Assembly: GCA_964526785.1 (NCBI GenBank)
Contig: CAZGMJ010000024.1
Coordinates: 6,695 to 70,694, forward strand
From: CAZGMJ01 sp964526785
GTDB taxonomy: Bacteria; Planctomycetota; Phycisphaerae; Sedimentisphaerales; Anaerobacaceae
Length of the DNA stretch: 64,000 nt
Direction of reading: 5' to 3'
The notes beneath the pieces were generated by a model. That model was not told the origin of the DNA, ran no database searches, and saw only the letters and a list, made by a program, of their open reading frames with translations. This document shows positions 62,242-64,000 of this stretch, one piece after another (positions within the stretch are counted from its first letter, which is position 1; each line of letters starts with the position of its first letter). A program made the translations under genes and the position numbers.

Positions 62242-63993
62242 ATGAAGCAATTGACTGCTCTGTCCGCTGTAGTTCTGATTCTGCTTGGCAATCATAGCAC
62301 GTCTGCAGACAATGCGATCAAAACATTCACATACAAAACAGTAGGTGACAGACCTCTGCAGATTCATATTCACTATCCGCCGGGATGGAAAGAAACCGAT
62401 AGCCGCCCCGTCATCATATTCTTCTTCGGAGGCGGATGGAATGCTGGAAGCACGAATCAATTCCTCGATCAGGCCGCATACTTCGCGAGTCGTGGCATGG
62501 TCACAGCGAGGGCGGATTACCGCGTCAAAAGCCGCGACGGCATAACGCCGGATCAGTGTGTGGCCGATGCCCGAAGTGCGGTACGATGGATCAGAAAGAA
62601 CGCAAAGAAACTGGGTATTAATCCGAACAAACTCGTTGCTTCGGGCGGATCGGCGGGCGGCCATCTGGCGGCGTGCACCATGATGCAAGATAGCGTAGAG
62701 ACCGAAGGAGACGATCTGTCCATCTCTACGGTTCCACAGGCTATGGTGCTGTTCAATCCGGTATTGAGCTTTGAACACGACATGCTCATCGACAGGCTTG
62801 GCGACAAAAAGGACCTCGCGCGAAAGATATCCCCGACCGCGCATCTGACCGCGAAATCCCCCCCTGCACTGATATTGTTCGGCACCGACGACAAGCTCAA
62901 GCTTTTCGGCGATCAGTACTGGAAGAAAGCCGAGGACCTTGGCGTACGTGCCGACAAATACCTTGCCACGGATCAGGGCCACGGCTTCTTTAATCGTTCG
63001 CCGTGGAAGGAGAAGACTATGCTCGCGGCCGACGAGTTCCTTGTGTCGCTGGGCATTCTCGACGGTGAGCCAACCACAAATATCCCTGAGATTTCCGGGC
63101 GGAAGCAGCCAGCAACGGATCGGTCGACCGGACAAGAGCGAGACCGAAATCGCAGCGCAGCGAACTGGCTGCGAACGATGGATGGAAACAACGACCGAAA
63201 GATCGGCAGGGACGAAGCCCGTAGCCCGATCAGGAATAACTTCGACCGAATCGACACCAGCGGCGACGGTTTCCTCGACCGCAAAGAACTGGAAGCGCTG
63301 GCGCAGCGGTTTGCCGGCAGACGCAGTAGACCCGCCCGGCAGAGGGTCCACCCTGACAGCACCAAATGGGCGAATCTGTTCGAGCCGGACCTGTCGAATG
63401 CGATCTACCCCGAAGGCGTCTGGACGATGGCAGATGGCGAACTAACGGCAAGCGAGGACAAGGCCATCTGGACGAAGAGGCAGTACGACAATTTCGTACT
63501 CGATCTGGAGTTCAGGACGGCCGACGGCACAAACAGCGGCGTTATCGTGTACTGCTCGGACATCGACAAGTGGATTCCCAATTCGGTCGAAATCCAGATC
63601 GCGGACGACCATTCCGAGAAATGGGGCAACGCCGACAAAACATGGCAGTGTGGGGCAGTATTCGGAAGGCTTGCAGCCTCGGAGAGCCGAGTGAAAAAGC
63701 CGGGCGAATGGAACCGTTTCACAATTCGGTGTGTGGACCGGCAAATCAATGTGGCCCTTAACGGAGCACGAATCGTCTCGATGGATATGAGCCGATGGAC
63801 AAGCCCCGACAAGAACCCGGACGGGACAGACATTCCATCCTGGTTGAGCAAACCGCTGGCCGAATTGCCGACGATGGGCAGAATCGGCCTGCAGGGAAAG
63901 CACGCCGGAGCACCTGTGTGGTTTCGAAATATCAAGGTCAGAGAGCTTAGTATGACAGCGCTAAATGTGCTCAAGATTTCTATGCGGGTATGA
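62242..63993 (+). CDS. Alpha/beta hydrolase - EF-hand - DUF1080 fusion protein
   Basis: 583 residues with a short signal peptide. Residues about 25-265 are a BD-FAE-type esterase: oxyanion FFGGGWNAGS, nucleophile Ser137 in GGSAGGH, acid near Asp216/Asp217 in FGTDD, His247 in DQGHGFFN. Residues about 300-350 hold two EF-hand loops (DGNNDRKIGRDEA, DTSGDGFLDRKEL). Residues about 370-570 are DUF1080 (LDLEFRTADGTNSGVIVY, VWFRNIKVREL). One secreted chain could deacylate a glycan and cleave or bind a keto-glycoside. GGGAGG precedes the ATG. Confidence 0.9.
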   Translation: MKQLTALSAVVLILLGNHSTSADNAIKTFTYKTVGDRPLQIHIHYPPGWKETDSRPVIIFFFGGGWNAGSTNQFLDQAAYFASRGMVTARADYRVKSRDGITPDQCVADARSAVRWIRKNAKKLGINPNKLVASGGSAGGHLAACTMMQDSVETEGDDLSISTVPQAMVLFNPVLSFEHDMLIDRLGDKKDLARKISPTAHLTAKSPPALILFGTDDKLKLFGDQYWKKAEDLGVRADKYLATDQGHGFFNRSPWKEKTMLAADEFLVSLGILDGEPTTNIPEISGRKQPATDRSTGQERDRNRSAANWLRTMDGNNDRKIGRDEARSPIRNNFDRIDTSGDGFLDRKELEALAQRFAGRRSRPARQRVHPDSTKWANLFEPDLSNAIYPEGVWTMADGELTASEDKAIWTKRQYDNFVLDLEFRTADGTNSGVIVYCSDIDKWIPNSVEIQIADDHSEKWGNADKTWQCGAVFGRLAASESRVKKPGEWNRFTIRCVDRQINVALNGARIVSMDMSRWTSPDKNPDGTDIPSWLSKPLAELPTMGRIGLQGKHAGAPVWFRNIKVRELSMTALNVLKISMRV

Positions 63994-64000
63994 CGATGAA

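Overview
The window looks like chromosome from a glycan-degrading member of the PVC group, most likely a Phycisphaerae/Sedimentisphaerales-type planctomycete. The evidence is family content. There is a LamG protein with the dockerin-like 'DLEMLADDWL' and 'DYAVLIDSWL' repeats typical of that class. Four proteins carry DUF1080 (3-keto-glycoside hydrolase/lyase) domains. Two Gfo/Idh/MocA oxidoreductases and a sulfatase have twin-arginine leaders, and GH16, GH26, GH29 and GH172 (DUF2961) enzymes are present. This taxonomic call is an inference from gene content. I saw no insertion sequence, prophage, CRISPR array or rRNA.

Layout. 1-3.9 kb: the 3' part of a LamG/dockerin-like secreted protein with its terminator, a flavodoxin-like reductase and an SGNH hydrolase. 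4.0-10 kb: a tight MacAB-TolC-type efflux operon on the minus strand behind a good sigma-70-type promoter and a leader of about 340 nt. 10.2 kb: tRNA-Cys(GCA). 10.4-15.3 kb: a SirB1/TPR protein, a DUF1080 lipoprotein, a MATE transporter and a DUF167 protein. 15.4-22.6 kb: a minus-strand carbohydrate block (GH26, sulfatase, URO-D-like protein, a 55-residue unannotated protein, Gfo/Idh/MocA oxidoreductase, DUF1080-TIM barrel fusion). 22.6-28.3 kb: a STAS protein, a ferritin-like protein, GH172 and a VCBS-DUF1080 protein.

28.4-39.5 kb: a ten-gene plus-strand nucleotide-sugar and glycan assembly cluster. It holds an SDR, a GDP-fucose-synthase-like epimerase/reductase, heptose-1-phosphate guanylyltransferase-like and heptose kinase-like proteins, a split transketolase, a PLP-fold 3-dehydratase with His in place of the PLP Lys, a B12-radical SAM enzyme, a GtrB-like glycosyltransferase and a polytopic membrane protein. 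It reads as a dedicated route to an unusual GDP-activated deoxy sugar, possibly a deoxyheptose, and its transfer through a lipid carrier. This is the strongest candidate for an undescribed system.

39.5-49.5 kb: GH29 fucosidase, AsmA-like protein, small lipoprotein, an orphan hairpin with a pyrimidine-rich anti-Shine-Dalgarno loop, DUF6064 protein, GH16 lipoprotein, an ABC-2 exporter pair, an M48 peptidase and a secreted protein with an internal duplication. 49.6-58.1 kb: a minus-strand phosphorelay block of a membrane histidine kinase, four single-domain receivers in two paralogous pairs, a receiver-kinase hybrid, a receiver-PAS protein with a degenerate kinase core, and an NtrC-type sigma-54 activator. 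58.4-64 kb: dapF, a second Gfo/Idh/MocA oxidoreductase with an inverted repeat inside its promoter, a lipoprotein and an esterase/EF-hand/DUF1080 fusion.
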